From: Streptomyces sp. NBC_00568
Lineage (GTDB): Bacteria; Actinomycetota; Actinomycetes; Streptomycetales; Streptomycetaceae
Reading direction: 5' to 3'
Assembly: GCF_026341855.1 (NCBI RefSeq)
Contig: NZ_JAPENW010000001.1
Span: 2,657,001-2,721,000, forward strand
Length of the DNA: 64,000 nt
Numbering within the stretch: the first letter of the stretch is position 1; each line of letters starts with the position of its first letter. Positions 9,363-18,709 of this stretch are shown piece by piece. The notes beneath the pieces were generated by a model. It made no database searches, was not told the DNA's origin, and saw only the letters and a program-made list of their open reading frames with translations. The position numbers and the translations under genes are program-made.

Positions 9363-10526
9363 TCAGCCTTGCCGAATCACCAGTCTGCCACCCTGGCGCT
9401 GAGCGACGACTTTGCCCGGGAGATTGATGGCCCCCTGACCGCGCCATCCGGTGATCAGCCGGTCGATTTCCTCGATGTGGCGGGCGAACAGCGAACCGGC
9501 CGGAGCGCCCGCCTCGATGGCCGCGCGGCGCAGGATCCGGCGGCGTACGGCGGGCGGCAGGGCGTAGAGCTTGGCGCACTCCAGGAGGCCGGCGGCGTCG
9601 CGCACGGACGCCTCCGCCTGACTGGCCCACGCGTCTAGGGCGTCGGCATCGTCCCGGGAGAGCTGGGCCGTACGGGCGAGTGCCTCGACGACTCCCTTGC
9701 CGAGCGCCTTCTCCAGGGCGGGCAGGCCCTCGTGGCGGAGCCGGGAGCGGGTGTAGGCCGGATCGGCGTTGTGCGGGTCGTCCCAGACCGGCAGCGACTG
9801 GACCATGCACGCCTTGCGGGCGGTCTGCCGGTCCAGGTGCAGGAAGGGGCGGCGGTAGCGGCCGTCGGCCCCCGAGACCGCAGCCATTCCGGACAGGGAG
9901 CGGATGCCGGAGCCGCGGGCGAGGCCGAGCAGGACCGTCTCCGCCTGGTCGTCGCGGGTGTGGCCGAGGAGGATCGCGGTGGCGCCATGGTGCTCGGCGG
10001 CGGAGTCCAGGGCGGCGTACCGGGCGTCGCGGGCGGCGGCCTCGGGGCCTCCGTCGCGGCCGACGGTGACGGCGATGGACTCGGCCGGGGCGAGCCCCAG
10101 CTCGGTGAGGCGCAGCACGACTTCGTCGGCGCGCAGGTCGGAGCCGGGCTGCAGACCGTGGTCGACGGTGATGCCACCGGCGCGGATGCCGAGTTTGGGG
10201 GCTTCGAAGGCGAGGGCGGAGGCGAGCGCCATGGAGTCGGCGCCGCCGGAGCACGCGACGAGCACGAGCGGCGCGGGGGGCGCCTCACCGCCCGGTCGCG
10301 GCAGGGAGCTCGCGGGATGCCCGTCGTGTGTGGACCGGGCGGGCGCGGGCATGCTGCGTCGTGTCCCGGGCGCGGGTACGCGCTCCGCGTCGGGCGCGCA
10401 GGGGCGCGCGGCACCGCGTGCGGGCGTACGCCGGGTGTCGGGGGTGGGCGGTTGCTCGGTCAGGATGTCGTGGAGTACGCGGCGGACCGCCAGGCGTATC
10501 GCCGCGACCGCAGGATGGGGACCCAT
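9363..10526 (-). CDS. tilS: tRNA(Ile)-lysidine synthetase
   Basis: Modifies C34 of the AUA-reading tRNA-Ile with lysine, using ATP, and is essential. The PP-loop ATP site [13 protein letters not shown] is followed by [36 protein letters not shown] and RPFLHLDR, all family hallmarks. The 387-residue protein is longer than usual because a ~45-residue Pro/Arg/Ala-rich insertion (about residues 25-70) precedes the PP-loop. If a later start were used the insertion would shrink, but ATG at 10526 has GAAGGG eight bases upstream. The C-terminus has the short TilS substrate-binding domain. Confidence 0.95.
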   Translation of the reverse strand: MGPHPAVAAIRLAVRRVLHDILTEQPPTPDTRRTPARGAARPCAPDAERVPAPGTRRSMPAPARSTHDGHPASSLPRPGGEAPPAPLVLVACSGGADSMALASALAFEAPKLGIRAGGITVDHGLQPGSDLRADEVVLRLTELGLAPAESIAVTVGRDGGPEAAARDARYAALDSAAEHHGATAILLGHTRDDQAETVLLGLARGSGIRSLSGMAAVSGADGRYRRPFLHLDRQTARKACMVQSLPVWDDPHNADPAYTRSRLRHEGLPALEKALGKGVVEALARTAQLSRDDADALDAWASQAEASVRDAAGLLECAKLYALPPAVRRRILRRAAIEAGAPAGSLFARHIEEIDRLITGWRGQGAINLPGKVVAQRQGGRLVIRQG

Positions 10527-10718
10527 GTCCGGTTCCCTTCATGAAGTTTTCGGGGGGTTAGCCCGGGATCGGTCACTCAGAGTGTGTCGATGGTGACAGA
10601 ACCGGGGCGTTCCCCGAGCATTGCACGCCTACCCATGCCCCACGGTCCCTCGGACGGGTGATTGGAGGGGCGTTTGCCTGCCATCGGCCGGATTCCTTTC
10701 ACGACCGTCCCGTAGGGT

Positions 10719-11867
10719 TCACGACTCCGCCTTGCGGTGCACCCGCGCGACCCAGTCCGCCGGTTTGGCGATCTCCGCCTTGGTCGGGAGGGTGTTCGGA
10801 GAGGTCCACACACGGTTGAAGCCGTCCATGCCGACCTCGTCGACGACCGCCCGCACGAACCGCTCGCCGTCCCTGTACTGCCTGAGTTTGGCGTCCAGGC
10901 CGAGCAGCTTGCGCAGGGCGAGGTCCAGCCGGGAGGCGCCCCTGGCGCGGCGCTGCTGGAACTTCTCGCGGATCTCGGCGACGGAGGGGACCACGGCGGG
11001 TCCGACGCCGTCCATCACGAAGTCGGCGTGTCCCTCCAGGAGGGACATGACGGCGGTGAGCCTGCCGAGGATCTCCCGCTGCGCTGGCGTCTGGACGATT
11101 TCCACGAGGGAACGGCCGCCGTCGTCCTCCTCGGTGTCGGGGCGGGAGCCGGCGAGCGACTGGGCGGCTTCCCGGATGCGTTCCAGGACGGTCATGGGGT
11201 CGACTTCGGTCTCCCCCAAGAAAGACTGGATTTCGCCCTCCAGGTGGTCGCGCAGCCAGGGCACGGCCGTGAACTGGGTGCGGTGCGTCTCCTCGTGGAG
11301 GCACACCCACAGGCGGAAGTCGTGCGGCTGGACGTCGAGTTCGCGCTCCACGTGCACGATGTTCGGGGCGACCAGCAGCAGCCTGCCGCCGCCGTTGCCC
11401 GAGCCGGTGGGGCCTCCGGCGGGCAGGTCCCGCGTCGCGGGGGCGAACGTCTCGTACTGCCCGAGGACCCTCGACGACAGGAACGACAGCAGCATGCCCA
11501 GCTCGACGCCGGTGACCTTGCCGCCGACGGCGCCGAGGACGGCTCCGCCCGGGGAGCTGCCACGCCGTTCCTGCATCTTGTCCAGAAGGGGCTTGAGGAT
11601 CTCCCGGAACCCGGCGACGTTCGCCCGTACCCAGCCGGGGCGGTCGACGACGAGGACAGGGGTGTCGTGCACGACGTCGTCACCCATACGGGTAAAGCCC
11701 CGGACGTGTTCCTCCGAGGCCTTGGCGTGCCGGCGCAGCTCCGCGACGATGGCGCGGGCCTCGTCGCGGCTCACCTCGGGGCCCGGCCGCACGAGTCGGG
11801 TCGCGGTCGCCACCGCGAGATTCCAGTCGACCATCCCAGTAGATGCAGCACCACCGATGCTCGTCAT
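10719..11867 (-). CDS. DUF2342 zinc-dependent metalloprotease-like protein
   Basis: The 382-residue protein has the putative zinc motif HEETH within LWVCLHEETHRTQFTAVPWL at about residues 190-209. It also has the DUF2342 landmarks PGWVRANVAGFREILKPLL and EGHADFVMDGVGP, the latter suggesting a third zinc ligand. Actinobacterial members have been labelled 'coenzyme F420 biosynthesis associated', without biochemical proof. No signal peptide is seen, so it is probably cytoplasmic. The gene lies between tilS and dacB in one leftward cluster. The protease activity is inferred from the motif only. Confidence 0.88.
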   Translation of the reverse strand: MTSIGGAASTGMVDWNLAVATATRLVRPGPEVSRDEARAIVAELRRHAKASEEHVRGFTRMGDDVVHDTPVLVVDRPGWVRANVAGFREILKPLLDKMQERRGSSPGGAVLGAVGGKVTGVELGMLLSFLSSRVLGQYETFAPATRDLPAGGPTGSGNGGGRLLLVAPNIVHVERELDVQPHDFRLWVCLHEETHRTQFTAVPWLRDHLEGEIQSFLGETEVDPMTVLERIREAAQSLAGSRPDTEEDDGGRSLVEIVQTPAQREILGRLTAVMSLLEGHADFVMDGVGPAVVPSVAEIREKFQQRRARGASRLDLALRKLLGLDAKLRQYRDGERFVRAVVDEVGMDGFNRVWTSPNTLPTKAEIAKPADWVARVHRKAES

Positions 11868-11993
11868 GCGTCAACCGTACGTGAGCGGGTCCGGCTGCGG
11901 TTAGGGGTACGGCGCCGTATGCCCCCCGGGCGAGGGGCCGGTGGTGCTCCTGGTGCTCGCGGGTCGGGCGGGTCGCGCTCTCCCGGCGTGCGG

Positions 11994-13550
11994 CTACCGG
12001 CAGCCGCACGCCGCCAGTGCCGTCGCCGTGCGGTCCAACGCCGCCCGCGCCTCCAGGGGGTTCGGGGGGTGGGCCTCGTCGGAGGTCAGGAAGGCGAAGG
12101 CCAGGAGCCGGCCGTCCTTGTCGACGACGGTGCCGGCGAGGGTGTTGACGCCGGTCAGGGTGCCGGTCTTGGCCCGGACGACGCCGGTGGCGGTGGGGGC
12201 GTCGGCGTACCGGGTGCTGAGGGTGCCGGTGAAACCGGCGACGGGCAGGCCGGTGAGGACCGAACGGAGTTCGGGGTGGGCCGGGTCCCCGGCCTTGGCC
12301 AGCAGGGCGGCGAGCAGGTCGGCGGAGAGCTTGTCGGCGCGGTTCAGACCGCTGCCGTCCGCGAACTGCGCACCGGACAGCGGGAGTCCCAGCTTCTTCA
12401 GCTGGGCACGGATCGCCTTCGCGTCGCCTTCGAAGCTGGGTTCCTCGCCGGTGGCGATGGCCACCTGGCGGGCCAGCGCCTCCGCGATGTCGTTGTCGCT
12501 GTTGGTCAGCATCCGCTCGACCAGGGCGGACAGCGGCGGCGAGGAGACGGAGGCGAGGGCCTGCGAGCGGCTCGTCGCCTTCGAGGGGCCGGGCGATGTC
12601 GTCTTGATGCCGGAGTCGTGGAGCAGGTCCGCGAACTTCCGCGCGGCGTCCGCCGCCGGGTCCGGGGCGCGCCCGGCCGTCCCGCTGGTCGTGTCGTTCT
12701 GGCGGCCCTCGTCGGCCATCAGGGCGGTGACCTTCGCGATGTTCTCGTTGACGCCGATGGGGTGAAGGTCGGGGCCGGTGTACAGCGAGGTGTCGTAGGA
12801 GAGCGTCACGTGGTCCATGTGACGGGCCTTCAGGGCGGTGGCCGTCTTCTCGGCGAGGGTGCGCAGGTCCGCCCAGCCGTCGGCGGGCTTGCGGGCGGTC
12901 AGCGTCGGGTCGCCTCCTCCGACGAGCACGAGCTCCTTGGTGTCGGGCTCGAGGACCGTACGCGTCCGGATGCGGTGGTCGGGGCCCGGTGCCGTGAGGG
13001 CGGCGACGGCGGTGGCGATCTTCGTGGTGGAGGCGGGTGTCTGGACCTCTTCGGCGCCCTTGCCGTAGAGCCGCTTGCCGGTCGCCACGTCGACCACGAC
13101 GGCGGTGCGCAGCGAGCCGAGGACGGGGTTGTCCAGGAGCGGGTCGAGGACGTCCTTGAGGGCCTTCTCGGCGGGCGCGGGCACGGCGCCCGCCGAGCCG
13201 CCGAGTCCGGCCAGGACGGAGGCGGCGCTGGGCGCGGGCCGGGGTGACGTTCGGGGCGTACGGGATTTACGTGCGTGATCTGTGCCACCCTCCGGCTCCC
13301 GCGATGCGGCCCAGTCGCGCTCGGCCGTACGCTGACCGGTGGAGTCCCAGGGACCGGCCGCGGTCACCGCCCCGGCCGCGAGGGCCAGGCCCACGGTGGC
13401 GGCGACGGCCGTGAGCTGCGGTGTCGTGAACCGAACGGCACGTGGCCGCATGGCTTGGGTGACCCGCGCCACACGCGGTTTCACCGTCCGCGCGACCCGC
13501 ACCACATGCGGTCTCGCGGCCCGCCAAGCCCTCAGCTCTGGCACGACCAC
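11994..13550 (-). CDS. dacB: D-alanyl-D-alanine carboxypeptidase/endopeptidase (PBP4 family)
   Basis: Trims or cleaves peptidoglycan cross-links outside the membrane. The 518-residue protein has a long basic N-terminus, one membrane segment (about residues 45-65, TAVAATVGLALAAGAV), a Ser/Pro-rich linker and the peptidase S13 domain. The three active-site motifs are STTK (in PASTTKIATAV), SDN (in MLTNSDNDIAEAL) and KTG (in RAKTGTLTGVNTLAG). The GTG start at 13550 is the longest; another GTG at 13544 is possible. It diverges from ppa across a 79-nt spacer that must hold both promoters. Confidence 0.94.
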   Translation of the reverse strand: MVVPELRAWRAARPHVVRVARTVKPRVARVTQAMRPRAVRFTTPQLTAVAATVGLALAAGAVTAAGPWDSTGQRTAERDWAASREPEGGTDHARKSRTPRTSPRPAPSAASVLAGLGGSAGAVPAPAEKALKDVLDPLLDNPVLGSLRTAVVVDVATGKRLYGKGAEEVQTPASTTKIATAVAALTAPGPDHRIRTRTVLEPDTKELVLVGGGDPTLTARKPADGWADLRTLAEKTATALKARHMDHVTLSYDTSLYTGPDLHPIGVNENIAKVTALMADEGRQNDTTSGTAGRAPDPAADAARKFADLLHDSGIKTTSPGPSKATSRSQALASVSSPPLSALVERMLTNSDNDIAEALARQVAIATGEEPSFEGDAKAIRAQLKKLGLPLSGAQFADGSGLNRADKLSADLLAALLAKAGDPAHPELRSVLTGLPVAGFTGTLSTRYADAPTATGVVRAKTGTLTGVNTLAGTVVDKDGRLLAFAFLTSDEAHPPNPLEARAALDRTATALAACGCR

Positions 13551-13629
13551 CAGCCCCTTTCGCGATCACCCACCTGCGTGAGGGACACTTAACCACCAGA
13601 ACTATGTGCTGATCATGGAGGAGCCACCG

Positions 13630-14121
13630 GTGGAGTTCGACGTCACGATCGAGATTCCGAAGGGTTCACGGAACAAGTACGAGGTGGACCACGAGACCGG
13701 TCGGATCCGTCTGGACCGTCGACTCTTCACCTCGACCAGCTACCCGGCCGACTACGGCTTCGTCGAGAACACTCTCGGCGAGGACGGCGACCCGCTGGAC
13801 GCCCTGGTCATCCTGGACGAGCCGACCTTCCCGGGTTGCCTCATCCAGTGCCGCACCATCGGCATGTTCCGTATGACGGACGAGGCCGGCGGCGACGACA
13901 AGCTGCTGTGCGTCCCGGCGCACGACCCGCGTGTGGAGCACCTGCGCGACATCCACCACGTGTCGGAGTTCGACCGCCTGGAGATCCAGCACTTCTTCGA
14001 GGTCTACAAGGACCTGGAGCCGGGCAAGTCCGTCGAGGGCGCCAACTGGGTCGGCCGCACCGAGGCCGAGGCCGAGATCGAGCGTTCCTACAAGCGCCTC
14101 AAGGATCAGGGCGGTCACTGA
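13630..14121 (+). CDS. ppa: inorganic pyrophosphatase (family I)
   Basis: Hydrolyses pyrophosphate, pulling biosynthetic reactions forward. The 163-residue chain [20 protein letters not shown] contains the active-site segment [20 protein letters not shown] with the DxDPxD-type metal aspartates. GTG at 13630 is preceded by GGAGGAG at 13617-13623. An in-frame extension to 13606 covers that ribosome-binding site and is rejected. A second, membrane-bound proton-pumping pyrophosphatase is encoded at the end of the window. Confidence 0.97.
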   Translation: MEFDVTIEIPKGSRNKYEVDHETGRIRLDRRLFTSTSYPADYGFVENTLGEDGDPLDALVILDEPTFPGCLIQCRTIGMFRMTDEAGGDDKLLCVPAHDPRVEHLRDIHHVSEFDRLEIQHFFEVYKDLEPGKSVEGANWVGRTEAEAEIERSYKRLKDQGGH

Positions 14122-14157
14122 CCTCCCCCTCGGGTGGTCAGCGACCTCCCTCGCTTC

Positions 14158-14201
14158 CGAACGGGCCGCGCGATCCCTATGGGGGTCGCGCGGCCCGTTC
14201 G
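14158..14201. terminator. strong hairpin downstream of ppa
   Basis: A 20-bp stem with a single G-T wobble (14158-14177 against 14182-14201) is closed by a TATG loop, 37 nt after the ppa stop. Confidence 0.8.
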
Positions 14202-14278
14202 TGTATCCGTACGCATACTGAGGCATACGGAAGGCAAGTAGGAGAACCACACGGACGCGAAAGGCGAGGCTGGAGTTG

Positions 14279-15937
14279 GTGGCGGACCCGGAAGCGGAAG
14301 ACCGCAAGCCGCAGTCGGACGAGGCGAGGAGTGCTTTCAGCCCGCCCGCCGGTGTGGCGGCGCCGGGACCGGCGGTGGCCGACGAGGAGTCGTCGACGAC
14401 ATCGGAGTTCGCGCTCCCCGATGGCCTCGACGCTCTGCAGCCGCCCGGGCCGGAGCAGGAGGGCTCGGCGTTCAGCACTCCGCGCACCTACAGCGCCAGG
14501 CAGGCGCCGCCCGCCTTCACACCGGCGACCGGCATCCCGCTGGTCAGCCTGACCAAGGACGCGCCGTGGCAGGACCGGATGCGCACGATGCTGCGCATGC
14601 CGGTGACCGAGCGGCCCGCGCCCGAACCGGTGCACAAGGAGGACGACTCGGGGCCCGCCGTCCCGCGCGTGCTCGACCTGACCCTGCGCATCGGCGAGCT
14701 GCTGCTCGCGGGCGGTGAGGGCGCCGAGGACGTGGAGACGGCGATGTTCGCCGTCTGCCGCTCCTACGGGCTGGACCGCTGCGAGCCGAACGTCACCTTC
14801 ACCCTGCTGTCGATCTCGCACCAGCCGTCCCTGGTGGACGACCCGGTGACGGCGTCACGGACCGTACGCCGCCGGGGCACCGACTACACGCGCCTGGGGG
14901 CCGTCTACCGACTCGTCGACGACCTGAGCGACCCGGAGACCGCGATCTCGCTGGAGGAGGCCTACGGGCGCCTCGCGGAGATCCGGCGCAACCGGCACCC
15001 GTATCCCGGCTGGGTGCTGACCGCCTCCGGCGGGCTGCTCGCCGGCGCGGCCTCCGTCCTCGTCGGCGGCGACGCGATCGTGTTCGTCGCCGCGGCGCTC
15101 GGCGCGATGCTGGGCGACCGGCTCGCGTGGCTGTGCGCGGGGCGCGGGCTGCCGGAGTTCTACCAGTTCACGGTGGCCGCGATGCCGCCCGCCGCGATAG
15201 GGGTCGCGCTCACGCTGGCGCACGTGGATGTGAACGCCTCCGCGGTGATCACCGGTGGGCTCTTCGCGCTGCTGCCGGGGCGGGCACTCGTCGCGGGGGT
15301 GCAGGACGGGCTGACCGGCTTCTACATCACCGCGTCCGCGCGGCTGCTCGAAGTCATGTACTTCTTCGTGGGGATCGTCTCCGGCGTCCTGCTGGTGCTC
15401 TATTTCGGCGTGAAACTGGGTACGCAGCTCAACCCGGACGCGGGGCTGAGCCTCTCCGAGCGGCCGGTGCTCCAGATCGCCGCTTCCATGCTGCTGTCGC
15501 TCACCTTCGCGATCCTGCTCCAGCAGGAACGGTCGACCGTCCTCGCGGTGACCCTCAACGGCGGCGTGGCCTGGTCGGTGTACGGGGCGATGCACTACGC
15601 GGGCGGGATCTCGCCGGTGGCCTCCACGGCCGTCGCCGCGGGCCTGGTGGGTCTCTTCGGGCAGCTGCTCTCGCGCTACCGGTTCGCGTCCGCGCTGCCG
15701 TACACGACGGCCGCGATCGGGCCCCTGCTGCCCGGTTCGGCGACCTACTTCGGTCTGCTGTCGATCGCCCAGAACGAGGTCGACAAGGGCCTGGTGTCGC
15801 TCACCAAGGCGGCGGCCCTCGCCATGGCCATCGCGATCGGCGTGAACCTGGGTTCGGAGATCTCGCGGCTGTTCCTGCGCCTGCCGGGCGGCTCCGCAGG
15901 CGGGCGGCGGGCCGCCAAGCGGACACGCGGGTTCTGA
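14279..15937 (+). CDS. ThrE-type threonine/serine exporter, membrane protein
   Basis: The 552-residue protein has a ~130-residue hydrophilic, disordered N-terminus. It is followed by the ThrE/DUF1212 domain (LDLTLRIGELLLAGGEGAEDVE and NPGW-like YPGWVLTASGGLL) with about five helices, and then a second set of five helices (DUF3815/ThrE_2). The single-chain fusion of both halves is the actinobacterial form; in Corynebacterium the homologue exports threonine and serine. Start GTG at 14279 lies four bases after GGAG; a TTG at 14276 is the alternative. Substrate is inferred from the family. Confidence 0.87.
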   Translation: MADPEAEDRKPQSDEARSAFSPPAGVAAPGPAVADEESSTTSEFALPDGLDALQPPGPEQEGSAFSTPRTYSARQAPPAFTPATGIPLVSLTKDAPWQDRMRTMLRMPVTERPAPEPVHKEDDSGPAVPRVLDLTLRIGELLLAGGEGAEDVETAMFAVCRSYGLDRCEPNVTFTLLSISHQPSLVDDPVTASRTVRRRGTDYTRLGAVYRLVDDLSDPETAISLEEAYGRLAEIRRNRHPYPGWVLTASGGLLAGAASVLVGGDAIVFVAAALGAMLGDRLAWLCAGRGLPEFYQFTVAAMPPAAIGVALTLAHVDVNASAVITGGLFALLPGRALVAGVQDGLTGFYITASARLLEVMYFFVGIVSGVLLVLYFGVKLGTQLNPDAGLSLSERPVLQIAASMLLSLTFAILLQQERSTVLAVTLNGGVAWSVYGAMHYAGGISPVASTAVAAGLVGLFGQLLSRYRFASALPYTTAAIGPLLPGSATYFGLLSIAQNEVDKGLVSLTKAAALAMAIAIGVNLGSEISRLFLRLPGGSAGGRRAAKRTRGF

Positions 15938-16006
15938 GGACCGGCCCCGGGAGGACCGGCCCGGGACGCCGGTCGAGGGACGTCGGGCCATCCGGGGGCG
16001 GGAGCC

Positions 16007-17158
16007 TCAGTTCTGCGCGGGGCCCTGGCCGTAGCGGTACTGCTCCGAGCCGTACTGCTGCTGCGGGTGGCCCTGGGGCTGCTGCTGGGGCGGGTAGGTC
16101 CGGCCCTGGTCGTAGCCCTGGTCGTAGCCCTGCTGGTAACCCTGGTCGTACTGCTGGTCGTAGCCGTAGCCCTGGTCCGAGCCGTACGGCTGCTGGTACG
16201 GCTCCTGGTGCTGCTGCTGGTGCGGGTAGCCGTTGCCCTGCTGGCCCTGCTGGCCCTGCTGGCCCTGGTGGTTGCCCTGATGGCCGTAGCCCTGGCCGTG
16301 GCTCCCGCCCTGGTTCCCGTACGCGTCGTGTCCCTGGTTCCCGTGGTTCCCGTACGACCCGTCGTGACCCTGGTGGCCGTACGACTGGCCGTGGCCCTGG
16401 TAGCCGTACGACGAGTCCTGGCCCTCCTGGACCGGCGGAACGCGCAGCGGCCTGGTCGCGTCGTCCATGACGGGCGCGGCGGGGCGGGTGCGGTCGGCCG
16501 CGGGCTGGGCCGGGACGGACTCCTGGGGCGGGTTCTTCTTGGCCTGGGAACGGGCGCGCAGGAACTCGATGATGATCGGGACCACCGAGACGAGGACGAT
16601 CAGGATCAGGATCGCCTCGATGTTCTTGTTCACGAAGTCGATCCCGCCGAGCCAGGAACCGAGCAGCGTGACGCCCGCGCCCCACAGGATGCCGCCGATG
16701 ATGTTGAAGATGAGGAAGGGCCGGTACTTCATGCCGCTGACGCCGGCGATGATCGGCGTGAACGTGCGCACGATGGGCACGAAGCGGGCCAGCACCAGGG
16801 ACTTGGGCCCGTACTTCTCGAAGAACTCGTGGGCCTTGACCACGTTCTCCTGCTTGAAGAGGCGGGAGTTCGGGCGGGTGAAGAGCGAGGGTCCGACCTT
16901 CTTGCCGAAGAGGTAGCCCGCCTGGTCGCCGAGGATCGCGGCGAGGCAGATCAGCGGGATCGCCGCCCACAGCGGGAAGTCCATGGTGCCCGCGGTGATC
17001 AGCAGACCGCAGGTGAACAGCAGCGAGTCGCCCGGCAGGAAGAAGCCGATGAGCAGGCCGGACTCGGCGAAGACGATGAGCAGCAGGCCCCAGATGCCGA
17101 AGTTGTCCAGGAGCGTGTTCGGATCCAGCCAGCTGGGACCGAGGGCAAGCGTCGTCAC
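16007..17158 (-). CDS. DedA/SNARE-associated family membrane protein with Q/G/Y-rich C-terminal tail
   Basis: DedA proteins are thought to act as lipid flippases or scramblases tied to proton motive force. Residues 1-~200 carry the DedA core: FAESGLLIGFFLPGDSLL, GDQAGYLFGKKVG, FGAKSLVLARFVP-like KYGPKSLVLARFVPIVRTF with the conserved Arg pair, and PFLIFNIIGGILWG. From about residue 215 to 383 the protein becomes a low-complexity tail of repeated GY, GQ, QQ, GNQG and YDQGY units with almost no charge. GTG at 17158 follows AGGAG; an upstream in-frame ATG lacks conservation. See the findings for the tail. Confidence 0.92.
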   Translation of the reverse strand: MTTLALGPSWLDPNTLLDNFGIWGLLLIVFAESGLLIGFFLPGDSLLFTCGLLITAGTMDFPLWAAIPLICLAAILGDQAGYLFGKKVGPSLFTRPNSRLFKQENVVKAHEFFEKYGPKSLVLARFVPIVRTFTPIIAGVSGMKYRPFLIFNIIGGILWGAGVTLLGSWLGGIDFVNKNIEAILILIVLVSVVPIIIEFLRARSQAKKNPPQESVPAQPAADRTRPAAPVMDDATRPLRVPPVQEGQDSSYGYQGHGQSYGHQGHDGSYGNHGNQGHDAYGNQGGSHGQGYGHQGNHQGQQGQQGQQGNGYPHQQQHQEPYQQPYGSDQGYGYDQQYDQGYQQGYDQGYDQGRTYPPQQQPQGHPQQQYGSEQYRYGQGPAQN

Positions 17159-17298
17159 GGTTCCGGGCTCCTGAGGGGTGAAGGGAGGTACGGCGGTCCT
17201 GTACGGCCGACCAAAGCTATCAACGCAATGTGTCCACGCCAGGTTCCACCCGTGACTCCAGGATGCACTGTGCGGCGACTGGGACAAAGCTGTGAGCC

Positions 17299-17664
17299 AT
17301 GGGCATCGATGAATACGGCGGCGGCCAGGGTCCCCACGCGGACGTCCTGGTCGTGACGACGAACGACGTACCCGGCCATCGCGTCGAGCAGGTCATCGGA
17401 GAGGTCTTCGGCCTCACCGTGCGCTCGCGCCATCTGGGCAGCCAGATCGGCGCGGGTCTGAAGTCGATGATCGGCGGTGAGCTCAAGGGGCTCACCAAGA
17501 CGCTGGTGGAGACCCGCAACCAGGCCATGGAGCGGCTTGTGGAGCAGGCACGCGCGCGGGGCGCCAACGGCGTGCTCATGTTCCGCTTCGACGTCTCCGA
17601 GGCGGCGGACGTGGGCACGGAGGTGTGCGCCTACGGCACGGCCGTGGTCCTGGTGAAGGAGTAG
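17299..17664 (+). CDS. YbjQ/UPF0145 family protein
   Basis: The 121-residue soluble protein shows the YbjQ (DUF74) pattern: VLVVTTNDVPGHRV, GEVFGLTVRSRHLGSQIGAG, the helix LTKTLVETRNQAMERLVEQA, and the closing ARGANGVLMFRFDVSE. Family members form pentameric rings of unknown function, sometimes linked to heavy metals. It is divergent from the DedA gene over a 140-nt promoter region and ends at a strong hairpin. Confidence 0.9.
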   Translation: MGIDEYGGGQGPHADVLVVTTNDVPGHRVEQVIGEVFGLTVRSRHLGSQIGAGLKSMIGGELKGLTKTLVETRNQAMERLVEQARARGANGVLMFRFDVSEAADVGTEVCAYGTAVVLVKE

Positions 17665-17670
17665 CGCGTA

Positions 17671-17710
17671 CCGGTAGGGGGCGCCCGCAATTGCGGACGC
17701 CCCTTACCGG
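17671..17710. terminator. bidirectional hairpin between the YbjQ gene and tipA
   Basis: An 18-bp imperfect stem (one wobble, one mismatch) runs from CCGGTA to TACCGG with an AATT loop, seven bases after the YbjQ stop and about 100 nt beyond the tipA stop. Confidence 0.7.
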
Positions 17711-17813
17711 CGCCGACGGCACCTCCCCCGCGCGGGCGGCACGGCGGGGCACGCCTGCGCGGGGCGGCGCCCGACCGGGCCGGCGCCCGTCGCCGTCACG
17801 GACGCCTTCCGGG

Positions 17814-18581
17814 TCAGGCTTCCCGGGAGTGCCGGGTGGCGTTCGCCGTGATCGCGTCCCTCAGGTGCTCGGCCAGCCCCGGCCGCATGGAGTCGTAGAA
17901 CTCCTTGAACCGCTCGTCGGCCACGTACATGTCGCCGAGCCCCTGGTGGATCTCGTAGGTGCACGCGTAGAACCACCGGGTGATGGGCAGCCGGTGCTCC
18001 TCGGCCATGTCCATGACCCGCTCGCCGTCCGGCAGCTCGCCGGCCTCCATCAGGGCGTCGTACCGCTCTCCCCAGGAGGCCACCTCGGCCTGCATGCGCT
18101 TCCAGTCGTCCTTGGTGTAGCGGGCGGCGCGGCGCTGCGACTCGGCGTACGTATCCGTGCCGCCCCAGCGGCGCTCGGCCTCCTCCGCGTGCGCCTCCGG
18201 GTCCTTGTCCCCGAAGACCTCGAACTTCTCCTCGGGCGTGAGGTTGATGCCCATCGTGCGTGCCTCCATGGCGTGCTCCACGGCCGCGGCCATCTTCTGC
18301 AGCTTCTCGATCCGGGCGGTCAGCAGGTCGTGCTGGCGGCGCAGATGCGCGCGCGGGTCCGCTTCCGGGTCGTCGAGCAGGGCGGCGACCTCGTCGAGCG
18401 GGAAGCCGAGCTCCCGGTAGAACAGGATCTGCTGCAGCCGGTCGAGGTCGGCGTCGTTGTAGCGCCGGTGACCCGCATGGCTGCGTTCGCCGGGCGCGAG
18501 GAGACCGATCTCGTCGTAGTGGTGCAGGGTGCGCACCGTGACGCCGGCGAATCCGGCGACCTGGCCCACTGGGTAGCTCAC
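17814..18581 (-). CDS. tipA: TipAL-type MerR-family regulator with TipAS drug-binding domain
   Basis: The 255-residue regulator has a MerR winged-helix head (VGQVAGFAGVTVRTLHHYDE, residues 5-24; RRYNDADLDRL), a long dimer helix (about 75-108) and the TipAS antibiotic-recognition domain from residue 110 (MGINLTPEEKFEVFGD). As in S. lividans, Met110 (start at 18254) has its own GGAGG eight bases upstream, so a short TipAS form is probably also made. The promoter at 18609-18639 has the 19-bp spacer typical of MerR activation. Only one cysteine (Cys207) lies in the TipAS domain. The residue at position 214, which I recall as the cysteine that couples thiostrepton in S. lividans, is Gly here. Confidence 0.92.
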   Translation of the reverse strand: MSYPVGQVAGFAGVTVRTLHHYDEIGLLAPGERSHAGHRRYNDADLDRLQQILFYRELGFPLDEVAALLDDPEADPRAHLRRQHDLLTARIEKLQKMAAAVEHAMEARTMGINLTPEEKFEVFGDKDPEAHAEEAERRWGGTDTYAESQRRAARYTKDDWKRMQAEVASWGERYDALMEAGELPDGERVMDMAEEHRLPITRWFYACTYEIHQGLGDMYVADERFKEFYDSMRPGLAEHLRDAITANATRHSREA

Positions 18582-18608
18582 TTCCGCTCCTTCCTCGTTA
18601 CGCCCTTC

Positions 18609-18639
18609 ACGATGAGGCCTGACGTGACGTGAGGTGCAA
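18609..18639 (-). promoter_or_regulatory. tipA promoter/operator with MerR-type 19-bp spacer
   Basis: On the minus strand TTGCAC (-35) and CATCGT (-10) are separated by 19 bp. The spacer contains the imperfect palindrome CCTCACGTCACGTCAGG, one base off dyad symmetry. This is almost the same as the S. lividans tipA promoter as I remember it, so positive autoregulation by TipAL-drug complexes is expected. Confidence 0.8.
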
Positions 18640-18709
18640 GCCCGGAATTCGGGGGTCCGGCGCGAACGCCCGGGATGTTATGTCCGTTTCGCACGTTTAG
18701 GGTGAGCCC

